Shown: positions 32,580 to 41,572 of the stretch, one piece after another
How the letters are laid out: each line of letters opens with the position of its first letter
Numbering within the stretch: position 1 is the stretch's first letter
Assembly (NCBI RefSeq): GCF_023715645.1
Contig: NZ_JAMBOP010000012.1
Coordinates: forward strand, 1 to 64,000
Origin: Bacillus cytotoxicus
Lineage (GTDB): Bacteria > Bacillota > Bacilli > Bacillales > Bacillaceae_G
Direction of reading: 5' to 3'
Length of the DNA: 64,000 bases
The notes under the pieces: generated by a model
Databases searched by the model: none
Seen by the model: only the letters and a program-made list of their open reading frames with translations
Told to the model about the DNA's origin: nothing
Made by a program: the position numbers and the translations under genes

Positions 32580-33311
32580 ATGATTAAAATAAGCAAGGTT
32601 AATTCGTTAGTTCAAGAAATGTTAGACTCAAGTGCTGTTGGTACAATTGTTGAAGAGGCAGGGCCTTTAGTAGATGCTGTAGGTGGGTTTATTCAACCTC
32701 TAGGTGCAATTTTAAATGGATATAAAATGCGGAAGTTAAAAAAACGTCTAGATTCAGTTGAGCCAGAGTTATTAAGAATAAAAAATAAAATTGAAGAAAA
32801 AGAAAACTCTATTTTTTTAAAACAAGAAGTATTCCCATTAATTCTAAAATATCTTTCAGATGAAGATGAAGATGATAAAACGAATATTTATATAAATGGG
32901 TTTGAGTATACAATTGATGAAGGTATTGAAGAAATGGAAAAAGTGTATCATTATTTTGATGTATTAGCAGATTTGAGAATAAGTGACATTGTGCATTTGT
33001 TTGAGCGTTTTTCCCCAAAAGATGCGAATACTCTATTAAAAATAAAGCTTTATGATGTTCAAAGATTTAGTGAAGATCCTGCTTATAGGGAAGAAATTAG
33101 AGAACAAAGAGATTTAAAATTATATATGGATAATAAATTAGTGCGTTTAGGGCTTGTTAACGTTGAACAACCAGATCCTATCAAAGTAATAGATGAACAC
33201 TTAAAACATGCATCGAGGGGGCTTGCAGGTTCTAGAAATGATACTATTCCTCAATATAAACTAACGAATTTTGGTAGTAGGTTTATTGAATTTTTTAGAG
33301 AAGAAGACTGA
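32580..33311 (+). CDS. Unknown protein in the cargo position
   Basis: About 243 residues. It has a Gly/Ala-rich amphipathic segment (VDAVGGFIQPLGAILNGYKM, about 28-47), a basic coiled coil, an acidic middle and a Cterminal winged-helix-like QYKLTNFGSRFIEFF. The first part recalls DUF4393/Abi-alpha-type proteins only loosely. It sits alone between the ArpU gene and the packaging genes, where phages often carry cargo. GGAGG directly abuts ATG 32580, which is atypically close. Confidence 0.65.
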   Translation: MIKISKVNSLVQEMLDSSAVGTIVEEAGPLVDAVGGFIQPLGAILNGYKMRKLKKRLDSVEPELLRIKNKIEEKENSIFLKQEVFPLILKYLSDEDEDDKTNIYINGFEYTIDEGIEEMEKVYHYFDVLADLRISDIVHLFERFSPKDANTLLKIKLYDVQRFSEDPAYREEIREQRDLKLYMDNKLVRLGLVNVEQPDPIKVIDEHLKHASRGLAGSRNDTIPQYKLTNFGSRFIEFFREED

Positions 33312-33373
33312 TTATACATGTACAAAAAAGCATCCATTTGGGTGTTTTTTATTTTGGAAGGAGTGAGAAGAAG

Positions 33374-33757
33374 ATGTTTAAAACACAATATGAATGCATG
33401 ACCAATGATTGTCGAACTGTCATGTTGGGTGGTAAATGTATAGATGGAATGTCTTGTGTCAAGTGTGGAGGTCCAGTATTATCTCGACCATATCGTCATG
33501 GTATAGAAGATAATAAGCATGAACCTAAACAGGAACCATTATTACAAATCGTACTATCTGATATCGATGCTGCACCAGATGTGTATTATAAAGGTGATAA
33601 AGTTACTGGGAAAATAAGAGTAAGTTTCGATTGGGCTACTGATACAGATAAGGTTCTATATATGACATACATTCACATAGAGCACGCAGATCCTGATGAT
33701 AAACGATTGAATACAAAAGTTATCCAGCATAATCATCCTTTAAAAGTAAAGGAGTGA
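33374..33757 (+). CDS. Zinc-ribbon hypothetical protein
   Basis: 127 residues. Four Cys in CMTNDC and CIDGMSCVKCGG suggest a zinc ribbon at the N-terminus; the rest is a beta-rich domain. GGAAGGAGTGAG precedes ATG 33374. Function unknown. Starts a three-gene run toward the HNH gene. Confidence 0.65.
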   Translation: MFKTQYECMTNDCRTVMLGGKCIDGMSCVKCGGPVLSRPYRHGIEDNKHEPKQEPLLQIVLSDIDAAPDVYYKGDKVTGKIRVSFDWATDTDKVLYMTYIHIEHADPDDKRLNTKVIQHNHPLKVKE

Positions 33758-33761
33758 GAGG

Positions 33762-34010
33762 ATGCAAATCTATTGTAGCAAATGCAATAAAGATTATGAT
33801 ATGCAACCGCAAGTACAGCAACTTCCAAGGCGAATTGAGAAGTGTTTTTTTATTTGTCCGCATTGTAACAATGAGCATGTTGCTGCTTATGTGAATGATA
33901 CAATCCGTAAGCATCAAGCTGATATAGCTAAGTGTCATGAACGGATTAATAAAAATAATCTTGCAATTGAAGATGAGATGAAGCGATTGAGGAAGAGGAT
34001 AGAAGGCTGA
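33762..34010 (+). CDS. Zinc-ribbon and coiled-coil small protein
   Basis: 82 residues: CSKCNKDY and CPHCNNEH form a zinc ribbon, then a helical coiled coil (about 45-80). AAAGGAG upstream; the stop overlaps the HNH start. Function unknown, phage-typical. Confidence 0.75.
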   Translation: MQIYCSKCNKDYDMQPQVQQLPRRIEKCFFICPHCNNEHVAAYVNDTIRKHQADIAKCHERINKNNLAIEDEMKRLRKRIEG

Positions 34011-34348
34011 TGAGTAACCATAAACAATACGATAAGTATCAGCGTAATAAAGAAGCGAAACAGTTTTATAATAGTGATGCATGGAAGAAGTGTAGGGTTC
34101 TAGCATTAGTGAGAGATAGTTACCTTTGTCAAGAATGTTTAAAGCGTGGTGATATTACTCCTGCAGATATGGTCCATCACATAAAGGATCGTGAAGATCA
34201 TCCGGAGCTTGCACTTAACTTAGATAACTTAGTCAGCTTATGTAATACATGTCATAACAAAGAACATCCTGAGAAGGGTGGAGGGAAAAAGAAACAAAAA
34301 AGAAGGGTTCCGGTTGTTAAGGTGAAGGCTAATCGAGAATTGATATAG
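34010..34348 (+). CDS. HNH endonuclease of the packaging module
   Basis: 112 residues. The zinc and active-site pattern CQECL, MVHHIKDREDHPELALNLDNL, CNTCHNKEH is a standard HNH fold. In cos phages of the HK97 type such an enzyme works with the terminase in cos cleavage and head morphogenesis. It lies just upstream of the probable cos region. Confidence 0.93.
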   Translation: MSNHKQYDKYQRNKEAKQFYNSDAWKKCRVLALVRDSYLCQECLKRGDITPADMVHHIKDREDHPELALNLDNLVSLCNTCHNKEHPEKGGGKKKQKRRVPVVKVKANRELI

Positions 34349-34446
34349 CCCCCCTACCCTAAAAGTCTATAGGGACGGGCCAAAAGACCGGCGTCCTCCA
34401 TCATTGGTACCGCGAGTAATTTTTTCATGAAAGGGGGGTAATTCAA
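34349..34446. other. Candidate cos region
   Basis: About 98 bases between the HNH and terS genes, unusually GC-rich for this genome (GCCCCCCTACCC, GGGACGGGCC, GACCGGCGTCC) and with several short inverted words. The position and composition fit the cohesive-end site of HNH-terminase phages. The exact nicks cannot be read. Confidence 0.55.
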
Positions 34447-34773
34447 ATGGCAGTTCCAACAGCAAAAATTGTAAGGGGATATTTAGGTGAAGATTACAAA
34501 GAATCAGATGAAGAGTTAATAAAACTTTATGTAGAAACGCATCAATTTTACCGTCGTTTGCAAAAGGAAATTAAGAATACAGATTTGATGTTTGAACATA
34601 CAAATAAAGCTAATGCTACAAATCTTGTGAAGAATCCCCTTTCGATTGAATTAACTAAGACGGTGCAAACTTTAAATAATTTATTGAAATCTTTAGGTCT
34701 GACGCCAGCACAAAGAAAAAAAATAAATAGTAATACGACAGGTAACGATGACGACGATTTCGACGAATTCTAA
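34447..34773 (+). CDS. terS: Terminase small subunit, P27 family
   Basis: 108 residues, helical, acidic tail. Layout and the NPLSIELTKTVQTLNNLLKSLGL segment are P27-type. It binds cos DNA and presents it to the large subunit. Its last 26 bases overlap terL. Confidence 0.85.
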   Translation: MAVPTAKIVRGYLGEDYKESDEELIKLYVETHQFYRRLQKEIKNTDLMFEHTNKANATNLVKNPLSIELTKTVQTLNNLLKSLGLTPAQRKKINSNTTGNDDDDFDEF

Positions 34774-36526
34774 GCCTTCGGAAATATCGAAATGGTATAA
34801 AAAATGGCGATCAGATCAGGTAAGGCATTTTTATATTCTTGAAAGACCATCTCCACAATTAAGGACAACTTGGTATGCAGAGCAAGTAGTGAAAGGCAAC
34901 ATAAAAGCAAGTAAGAAAAATATTTTATCTTGCCAACGTCACTTGGATGACTTAAAAAGACAGGGTACTGAAGATTTTCCGTGGATATTTGACGAGGAAA
35001 AGGCACATCGACCAATCCGTTATATTGAAAAGTTTTGTCGCCCATCTAAAGGGGATTATAAAAGTTTAGTACTTCAACCGTGGCAGCATTTTGTTATTGG
35101 TTCGTTATACGGTTGGGTTCATAAGGACACTGGATACAGGCGCTTTCGTGAGGGTCTTATTTTTATTGGCCGTAAAAACGGAAAAACAACGATGATCTCC
35201 GGTTTATCTAACTTTGCGGTGTCTAAAGATAATGAACCAGGTGCTCGTGTTTATGTTTTAGCGAATACAAAGCAGCAGGCAGGAGAGCTTTTCGATGAAA
35301 GCCGGGCTATGGTTCAAAAATCGCCGCAACTTAGAAGGCATTTGAGGGAAAATCAAAAAGGGATTTTCTACGATAAAACACAATCAAAAATCGAACCACG
35401 GGCATCTGATAGTAAAAAATTAGATGGATTAAATACGCATCTCGGTATTTTTGACGAAATTCATGAATTTAAAAACTTTAAGTTAATAAATGTTATTAAG
35501 AAATCACGCGGCGCACGAAAGCAGCCGATGATTGTATATATCACTACGGCAGGGTATCAACTCGAAGGACCACTTGTTCAATATTATGAAATTGCAACTG
35601 ACGTTTTGGAGGGAGTTATTGACCAGGACAGAAAGTTCTATTTCATGGCTGAAATGGACAGCGTGGACGAGATTGAAAATCCTGAATTATGGATTAAAGC
35701 CAATCCAAATATGGGTGTTTCATTAGATCTTCCGTCTCTTATCGATGATTGGAATACAGATAAACATACAGAAGCGGAAAAGAACGACTGGATCACCAAA
35801 CAGTTTAATATTTTCGTGGACAATGACGAAATGTCATTTGTAGGTATTGAAGTATTAAAAAGAAATGAAAAAATCATTGATACGGAATTATTAAAAGGAA
35901 AAGAATGTGTGGCAGGATATGATCTATCAGCTACAGAGGATTTTACTAGCGCTTGTTTAGAATTTCCTTTGGAAGATGGAAATGTTTTTGTCTTATCTCA
36001 CAGCTGGGTTCCACAAGCGAAGGTAGATAGGGACAATGAGAGTATTAATTTTAAAGAATTTGTGGACAAATGTTGGTTAACAATTATCCCAGGGGAATAT
36101 GTGAAATATGAGTATGTATATGATTGGCTTGTAGAGAAATCAAAGCAATATTTTATTAAAAAAATCACGTATGATCCAGCAAATGCCTATCGTTTGAACG
36201 AAGATTTAAAAGCGTATGGTTTTGAAACGGAAGCGGTGCGTCAAGGACATTTAACGTTAAGTCCAGCGCTTAAGGATATAAAAGAATTGTTACTGGATGG
36301 AAAGGTAATTAGTAACAAGAATCGTCTTTTACGATGGTATATGAATAACGTAAAGCTTGTTGAAGATAGAAACGGTAATTTTTTACCTTCAAAACAAAGT
36401 AAATACCGAAAAATAGATGGTTTCGCAGCATTTTTGAATGCTCATACAGAAGTAATTCCTTTATTATCTCAACCAAAAGGTAATGGTGATATTAAATTTA
36501 TATCTGTAAATGATCTATTCAATTAA
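34748..36526 (+). CDS. terL: Terminase large subunit
   Basis: 592 residues, Terminase_1 family. ATPase: Walker A GRKNGKTT at about 140 and Walker B with catalytic Glu IFDEIHEF at about 237. The C-terminal RNase H-like nuclease has GYDLSATEDFT at about 385, then KITYDPANAYRL and the YRKIDGFAAF Asp near the end. It powers packaging and cuts cos. Length is normal. Confidence 0.96.
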   Translation: MTTISTNSKPSEISKWYKKWRSDQVRHFYILERPSPQLRTTWYAEQVVKGNIKASKKNILSCQRHLDDLKRQGTEDFPWIFDEEKAHRPIRYIEKFCRPSKGDYKSLVLQPWQHFVIGSLYGWVHKDTGYRRFREGLIFIGRKNGKTTMISGLSNFAVSKDNEPGARVYVLANTKQQAGELFDESRAMVQKSPQLRRHLRENQKGIFYDKTQSKIEPRASDSKKLDGLNTHLGIFDEIHEFKNFKLINVIKKSRGARKQPMIVYITTAGYQLEGPLVQYYEIATDVLEGVIDQDRKFYFMAEMDSVDEIENPELWIKANPNMGVSLDLPSLIDDWNTDKHTEAEKNDWITKQFNIFVDNDEMSFVGIEVLKRNEKIIDTELLKGKECVAGYDLSATEDFTSACLEFPLEDGNVFVLSHSWVPQAKVDRDNESINFKEFVDKCWLTIIPGEYVKYEYVYDWLVEKSKQYFIKKITYDPANAYRLNEDLKAYGFETEAVRQGHLTLSPALKDIKELLLDGKVISNKNRLLRWYMNNVKLVEDRNGNFLPSKQSKYRKIDGFAAFLNAHTEVIPLLSQPKGNGDIKFISVNDLFN

Positions 36527-36552
36527 ATTGTAAATAGAGAGGTGGTGAGCCT

Positions 36553-37767
36553 TTGAATTTGTTCAATCGCTTTAAAGCGGCAGTAAAAGGTGCGACAGCA
36601 GGATGGAAAGGTGCTGGATTTGACTTCTCTTCCTGGTTTGGGCGCAAATTTTGGGGTATCGATAATGCCAAATTAGCTACAAATGAAACGATATTTAGTG
36701 TAATTAGTCGGTTAGCTAATACAATGTCTTCATTGCCATTAAAGCTTTATAAAAATTATGATATTGTTCTAAATCAAGCAGCTGATGTCATAATTAACAA
36801 TCCTAATTCAAACATGACAGGATTTGAATGGATAAACAAGATTGAAGTTTCTAGAAATGAAACTGGAAATGGATATGCGGCAATTATGCGTGATATTCGT
36901 ATGCAACCAGAAGCATTAATTCCTATTGATTCAGCATATGTAACGCCTTTTCTAAACACAGATGACAACAATTTGTGGTACGAAGTTCGCGGAATTGATG
37001 GAACATATTATATACACAATATGAACATGTTCCACGTTAAGCATATTACAGGCGTTTCAAGATGGTCAGGAATTAGTCCAATAAATGTGTTGAAAAATAC
37101 ATTAGAATACGATAAGGCTGTACAAGAATTCAGTTTATCAGAAATGCAAAAGAAAGATAGTTTCATTTTACAATATGGGGCAAATGTGGACAGCGATCAA
37201 AGACAGCGAATTATTGATGATTTTAAAAGATTTTATGCAGAAAATGGCGGTATTTTGTTCCAAGAACCTGGTGTAACGGTTACGGATATCGAAAAAAAAT
37301 ATTTTGCATCAGACACGTTGGCATCAGAACGGATTACTCGTTCAAGGGTGGCCAACGTTTTTAATGTCCCTGTTTCTTTTTTAAACGATACAGAAGGACA
37401 GAGCTATGGGAGTAATGAGCAACTGATGATTCAGTTTGTTCAAATGACTTTGACGCCTATTGTGCGGCAATATGAACAGGAATTGAATAGGAAATTGCTT
37501 AATCCGGCAGAAAGAAGAGAAGGACACTATTTTAAATTTAATATGGGTGGCTTATTACGTGGAGATACAGCTTCAAAAACTGCATATTATCAAGCAGCAA
37601 TTAGAAGTGGATGGTTATCACAAGACGATGTTCGTCAAAAAGAAGATGAGCCACCTGTAGGCGGTAATGCTTCGAAACTTTGGGTTAGTGGTGATTTATA
37701 TCCAATTGATATGGACCCAACTCAACGAAAGGGGGTGAGCAGTAGTGGGAAACAAACAAAAGAATAA
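36553..37767 (+). CDS. Portal protein, HK97 family
   Basis: 404 residues. FSVISRLANTMSSLPLKLYKN, the IEVSRNETGNGYAAI segment and the NVPVSFLNDTEGQSYGSNEQ segment are classic HK97/phage_portal motifs. Twelve copies form the DNA gate at one capsid vertex. Start TTG 36553 with GAGGTGGTGAG upstream. Overlaps the protease gene by 23 bases. Confidence 0.95.
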   Translation: MNLFNRFKAAVKGATAGWKGAGFDFSSWFGRKFWGIDNAKLATNETIFSVISRLANTMSSLPLKLYKNYDIVLNQAADVIINNPNSNMTGFEWINKIEVSRNETGNGYAAIMRDIRMQPEALIPIDSAYVTPFLNTDDNNLWYEVRGIDGTYYIHNMNMFHVKHITGVSRWSGISPINVLKNTLEYDKAVQEFSLSEMQKKDSFILQYGANVDSDQRQRIIDDFKRFYAENGGILFQEPGVTVTDIEKKYFASDTLASERITRSRVANVFNVPVSFLNDTEGQSYGSNEQLMIQFVQMTLTPIVRQYEQELNRKLLNPAERREGHYFKFNMGGLLRGDTASKTAYYQAAIRSGWLSQDDVRQKEDEPPVGGNASKLWVSGDLYPIDMDPTQRKGVSSSGKQTKE

Positions 37768-38500
37768 GTTTTTTGAAATGAAAATGGCCGCGAATACTAG
37801 TTCAGCTGATATTTTTATTTACGGCGAAGTGACTAAATATGCTTGGGAAGAATATGGAGAAATGTCATCTACCATTTTCAAACAAGAACTGGACGATCTA
37901 GGAGATGTGGATACAATTAACCTTCATATTAATTCACCTGGCGGTAGCGTTTTTGAAGGTATAACCATTTCTAACATGCTAAAAATGCATAAAGCGAATG
38001 TTATTGTGTACATCGATGCTTTGGCAGCATCCATTGCTTCTGTAATCGCTATGTGTGGTAACAAAATTCATATGCACAAAAATTCAATGATGATGATTCA
38101 TCATGCTTGGACATATGCATCTGGAAATGCACAACAATTAAGAAAAGCGGCTGATGATATTGAAAAAATCAGTAAATCTAACTGTATGATTTATTTAGAT
38201 CGCGCTGGTGCCAAGTTAACAGAAGAAAAATTAAATGAGCTTCTTGATGCTGAAACATGGTTATCGGCTGAAGAGGCTCTTTCTTATGGTCTTTGTGATG
38301 AAGTGATTGAAGCGAATCAAGCAGTTGCATCTATTAGTGAAGGTTTGTTCAAGGAATATAAAAATGTTCCTCAACAATTTGTTCAATGGTCACAACAAAT
38401 ACCTTCCGCTGACGAGATGGCCAATCGTCAAAAAATCGCTGAAGAAGCGAGAGCTAACATGGAGCATATAAATTCAATTTTAGGAGGAATTCACTTATGA
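37745..38500 (+). CDS. ClpP-type prohead protease
   Basis: 251 residues, S14 peptidase. The NSPGGSVFEG motif, nucleophile Ser in DALAASIASVIA, His in MMIHHAW, and a later Asp complete the site. It should cleave the capsid scaffold domain during maturation. Start GTG 37745; stop overlaps the capsid start (ATGA). Confidence 0.94.
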   Translation: MGNKQKNKFFEMKMAANTSSADIFIYGEVTKYAWEEYGEMSSTIFKQELDDLGDVDTINLHINSPGGSVFEGITISNMLKMHKANVIVYIDALAASIASVIAMCGNKIHMHKNSMMMIHHAWTYASGNAQQLRKAADDIEKISKSNCMIYLDRAGAKLTEEKLNELLDAETWLSAEEALSYGLCDEVIEANQAVASISEGLFKEYKNVPQQFVQWSQQIPSADEMANRQKIAEEARANMEHINSILGGIHL

Positions 38501-39693
38501 AATTTGTAAAACAAACAAAACCATTTCGATTATCTATCGGTAACCTTCAGCATTTTTCGAGCAATACTCTATTTGAATTGAAACAAAATTTAGCTACGAT
38601 TGGTCAACAATTACAAAAAACAGAGGGCGAACTTTCTCAAAAGGCTATTGATACAACAGCCACAATGGAAGATATTCAGGCTTTACAAAAATCGAAACAA
38701 GATTTGCAAATGCGTTTTAATGTCATCAAAGAGCAGCACGATGCTATGGAAGCGGAACAAAAAGCGAAGTTTCAATCTCAACAAGGAATTCAAGGGATTG
38801 AAGACCCAAAACAAAAAGTAGTGGCAGCCAAATCCGAATTAATTCGTTCTACAATTCGTGGTGGTTCTTTATCAAATGAAGCCCGCGCAGCGTTGGGTGA
38901 TAGAAATTCAACTGGTGGAGATAAAATTCTTCCAAGCACAATGACAAATGAATTATTGCATGAACCATTTGTTAAAAATCCACTACGTGATGTGTCTACA
39001 TTCACAAGTGTAACAAACCTTGAAATCCCTAAGATTACATTCACATTAGATGACGATAATTTTATTGCTGACACAGAAACAGCGAAGGAGATAAAAGCAG
39101 AAGGAGACGTTGTAGTCTTTGGGCGTAATAAATTCAAGGTTTTTGTTCCTATTTCAGAAACGATTTTAGCAGCAACAGATACAAACTTAGTACAAACTGT
39201 AGAACAGGCGTTAGCAAGTGGTTTAGCAGCAAAGGAGAAGAAAGTAGCATTCACTACAACACCTAAATCTGGAGAAGAATCCATGTCATTCTATAAAGCT
39301 GGCATTAAATCTATTAAAGGTGCAACTTTATATAAAGCTATTAAGGCAGCAACTGCAGATTTACATGAAGATTTTCGTGAAAATGCTACTATTGAAATGC
39401 GCTACACAGATTATCTAGACATAATTGAAACACTTGCTAATGGTAGTACTTCTTTATATAATGCTCAACCAGAACAAGTTTTAGGAAAACCAGTTAAGTT
39501 CTGTGATTCAGCAGTGAATCCTGTTGTTGGTGATTTCCAATATTCTCACTTCAACTACGATCCTAATATGATTTATGATCGTGACAAAGATGTGAAAACA
39601 GGTATTGAACTATTTGTTTTAACAGCTTGGTTTGACCATAAAATTAAACTGAAATCAGCATTCCGTATTGCTGAAGTACAAACTACACCCTAA
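38497..39693 (+). CDS. Major capsid protein, HK97 fold
   Basis: 398 residues. The N-terminal coiled-coil delta (scaffold) domain is about 20-105 (Gln/Lys/Glu-rich). The HK97 shell follows: LPSTMTNELLHEP, ITFTLDDDNFIADTETAKEI, VPISETILAAT and the end SAFRIAEVQTT. The last sense codon is CCC followed by TAA, and the next frame continues for 183 codons encoding two FN3 domains; see the recoding entry. Confidence 0.95.
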   Translation: MKFVKQTKPFRLSIGNLQHFSSNTLFELKQNLATIGQQLQKTEGELSQKAIDTTATMEDIQALQKSKQDLQMRFNVIKEQHDAMEAEQKAKFQSQQGIQGIEDPKQKVVAAKSELIRSTIRGGSLSNEARAALGDRNSTGGDKILPSTMTNELLHEPFVKNPLRDVSTFTSVTNLEIPKITFTLDDDNFIADTETAKEIKAEGDVVVFGRNKFKVFVPISETILAATDTNLVQTVEQALASGLAAKEKKVAFTTTPKSGEESMSFYKAGIKSIKGATLYKAIKAATADLHEDFRENATIEMRYTDYLDIIETLANGSTSLYNAQPEQVLGKPVKFCDSAVNPVVGDFQYSHFNYDPNMIYDRDKDVKTGIELFVLTAWFDHKIKLKSAFRIAEVQTTP

Positions 39694-40243
39694 TCCACCC
39701 CAAGTACCGACAGGGTTGAAAACAGACTCTACTACAGTAACAACGGCCAATATTAGTTGGTCTCCTGTTACGTATGACGGGGACGGAGGAATTAAAGAGT
39801 ATCAAGTATTTCGAAACAATAATAAAGTAGGAACATCATCAACAACAACTTACAAAGATACAGGATTAACGGGAGATACAACATATGCATATCAAGTAAA
39901 AGCAGTTGGAAATAACGGAACAGAGTCTCAATTAAGTGCTCAATTGACTGTAAAAACAGCTGCCAATCCACCTCAAACTCCAACAGGATTAAAAGTTGAC
40001 TCTACAGCAGTAACAACGGCTACAATCAGCTGGGCGCCTGTTACGTATAATGGTGGTATTAAGGAATATCAAGTGTTTCGAAACAATAATAAAGTAGGAA
40101 CATCGACAACAGCAACCTTCAATGACACGGGATTAACCGGTAATACAACGTATAAATACCAGGTCAAAGCTGTTGGGAATAATAATTTAGAATCAGCATT
40201 AAGCGCTGAATTATCGGCGACAACTACAGCATCGTCTGGATAA
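39688..40243 (+). CDS. Capsid extension: two FN3 domains reached by +1 frameshift
   Basis: The region has no start codon with a ribosome site. The capsid gene ends ACA-CCC-TAA (CCC at 39688-39690); slipping +1 on CCC reads AAT next and continues to TAA 40241-40243. The extension is 183 residues: two tandem fibronectin type III domains about 75 percent alike (both with PTGLK, TTVTTANISW-type strands and YQVFRNNNKVGTS). The full product would be about 581 residues. Listeria phage PSA uses a similar CCC-stop +1 shift. Surface FN3/Ig-like domains are thought to help adhesion. Confidence 0.85.
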
Positions 40244-40257
40244 TAGGTGGTGTTTAT

Positions 40258-40515
40258 ATGAGCGATATGCTCGAACAAGTAAAAGGATTTTTACGAATTG
40301 ATGGGAGTGAGGATGATATAAACCTCACTCTTTTAATTGATTCTGCGAAAGAATCTCTAAAAACTGCTGGCGTCCAAGAAAACAATTCTGCTCTATATCG
40401 CTTGTCTATACTGATTTATGTAGCATTACAATATGATCCGGATTCATATGCCAAACTAGAAAGTACTTTGCAAACTAATATCTTGAAAATGAAATACAAT
40501 GGTGAAGAGTCATGA
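40258..40515 (+). CDS. Head-tail connector, gp6-like
   Basis: 85 residues, helical. VKGFLRIDGSEDDINLTLLIDSAKESL is the standard phage_QLRG/gp6-like adaptor start. It docks below the portal. GGTGGTG upstream; overlaps the next gene by four bases. Confidence 0.9.
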   Translation: MSDMLEQVKGFLRIDGSEDDINLTLLIDSAKESLKTAGVQENNSALYRLSILIYVALQYDPDSYAKLESTLQTNILKMKYNGEES

Positions 40516-40835
40516 CTTTAGCCAAACGAAATAAGCGCCTTACATTTCAAATAAAAGATGAAAATGCAAAGAGTCCTGATGGTGATCCTATTGAATCCTA
40601 TAAAGATTCATTCACTGTATGGGGCTCATTCGTTTTTCTGAAAGGCCGAGAATATTTTCAAGCAGCAGCCACAAATAGTGAGGTGCAAGGGAAAAGTGAA
40701 ATTCGATACCGTGAAGACGTAACAGCTGATATGAGGATTAAATATAAAGAGCAAATGTATGAAATTATATCTGTGATTCCAACTGAAAAACATACACTAC
40801 TAATTATGTGGAAATGTGGTGGTACGAATGGCTGA
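40512..40835 (+). CDS. Head closure protein, SPP1 gp16/HK97 gp7-like
   Basis: 107 residues, beta-rich; KNKRLTFQIKDEN-type start, WGSFVFLKGREYFQA and KYKEQMYEIISV are typical of phage_H_T_join. Seals the connector after packaging. Confidence 0.88.
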   Translation: MTLAKRNKRLTFQIKDENAKSPDGDPIESYKDSFTVWGSFVFLKGREYFQAAATNSEVQGKSEIRYREDVTADMRIKYKEQMYEIISVIPTEKHTLLIMWKCGGTNG

Positions 40836-41205
40836 TATTGAATTACTAGGTATGGACCAATTGCTTGCTCAATTGTCTCAGTTGGGTGTTCATGGTGAAA
40901 AAATTGGAAAAGATGCTGTGAAATCTGGTGCTGAGATTGTAAAAGAATCTATGGAAGACGTTAATCGTAGTAATAAAAAACAACCGCACATACAGGACAA
41001 CATTGAAGTGAAAATCTCTAAGGTTGATGGGGAATACACAGCCAAAATATTACCAAATAAAGAAGTTGCTTGGCGTGCTCATTTTCTTGAGTTTGGTACA
41101 AGTAAAATGAGTGCTAAACCATTCATAGAGAAGTCGTTAACTGATAATAAGAGCAAGGTTAACAATGCAATGATGGATACAATCCGTGATGGGTTGGGGT
41201 TATAA
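40828..41205 (+). CDS. HK97 gp10-family tail-completion protein
   Basis: 125 residues. DAVKSGAEIVKESM and the end HFLEFGTSKMSAKPFIEKSL are diagnostic of HK97-gp10. ATG 40828 overlaps the preceding gene. It joins head and tail. Confidence 0.92.
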   Translation: MADIELLGMDQLLAQLSQLGVHGEKIGKDAVKSGAEIVKESMEDVNRSNKKQPHIQDNIEVKISKVDGEYTAKILPNKEVAWRAHFLEFGTSKMSAKPFIEKSLTDNKSKVNNAMMDTIRDGLGL

Positions 41206-41206
41206 C

Positions 41207-41572
41207 ATGAAAAATTTAAGACCAGAAATTGTACAAGCGTTGGAAAATGAACCAACGCTTATTTCATTGTTAGGCGGTAAACGTATTTATTACCGAAAAG
41301 GTAATAATGCAGAGGAATTCCCACGTATTACGTTTTTTGAGTTAAATAATGCGCCAGATTCATTTGCAGATGATCAAGAAACATCAAGTGAAATCTCATT
41401 TCAAATAGATATTTGGTCAAAAAACAGTACATCAGCAATTCATACGAAAGTAGATGAAATCATGAAGAGTATTGGATTTACACGTTATGCAATTGCCGAT
41501 TTATACGAAGATGATACAAGTATTTTTCATTATGCAATGAGGTTTAGAAAAGTTATAGAGGAGGTTTTTTAA
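41207..41572 (+). CDS. Tail terminator / DUF3168-like protein
   Basis: 121 residues. The pattern (LENEPTLISLLGGKRIYY, then FQIDIWSKN) matches gp17/DUF3168-type tail completion proteins, which cap the tail tube. Start ATG 41207; its end shares a base with the next start. Confidence 0.8.
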   Translation: MKNLRPEIVQALENEPTLISLLGGKRIYYRKGNNAEEFPRITFFELNNAPDSFADDQETSSEISFQIDIWSKNSTSAIHTKVDEIMKSIGFTRYAIADLYEDDTSIFHYAMRFRKVIEEVF

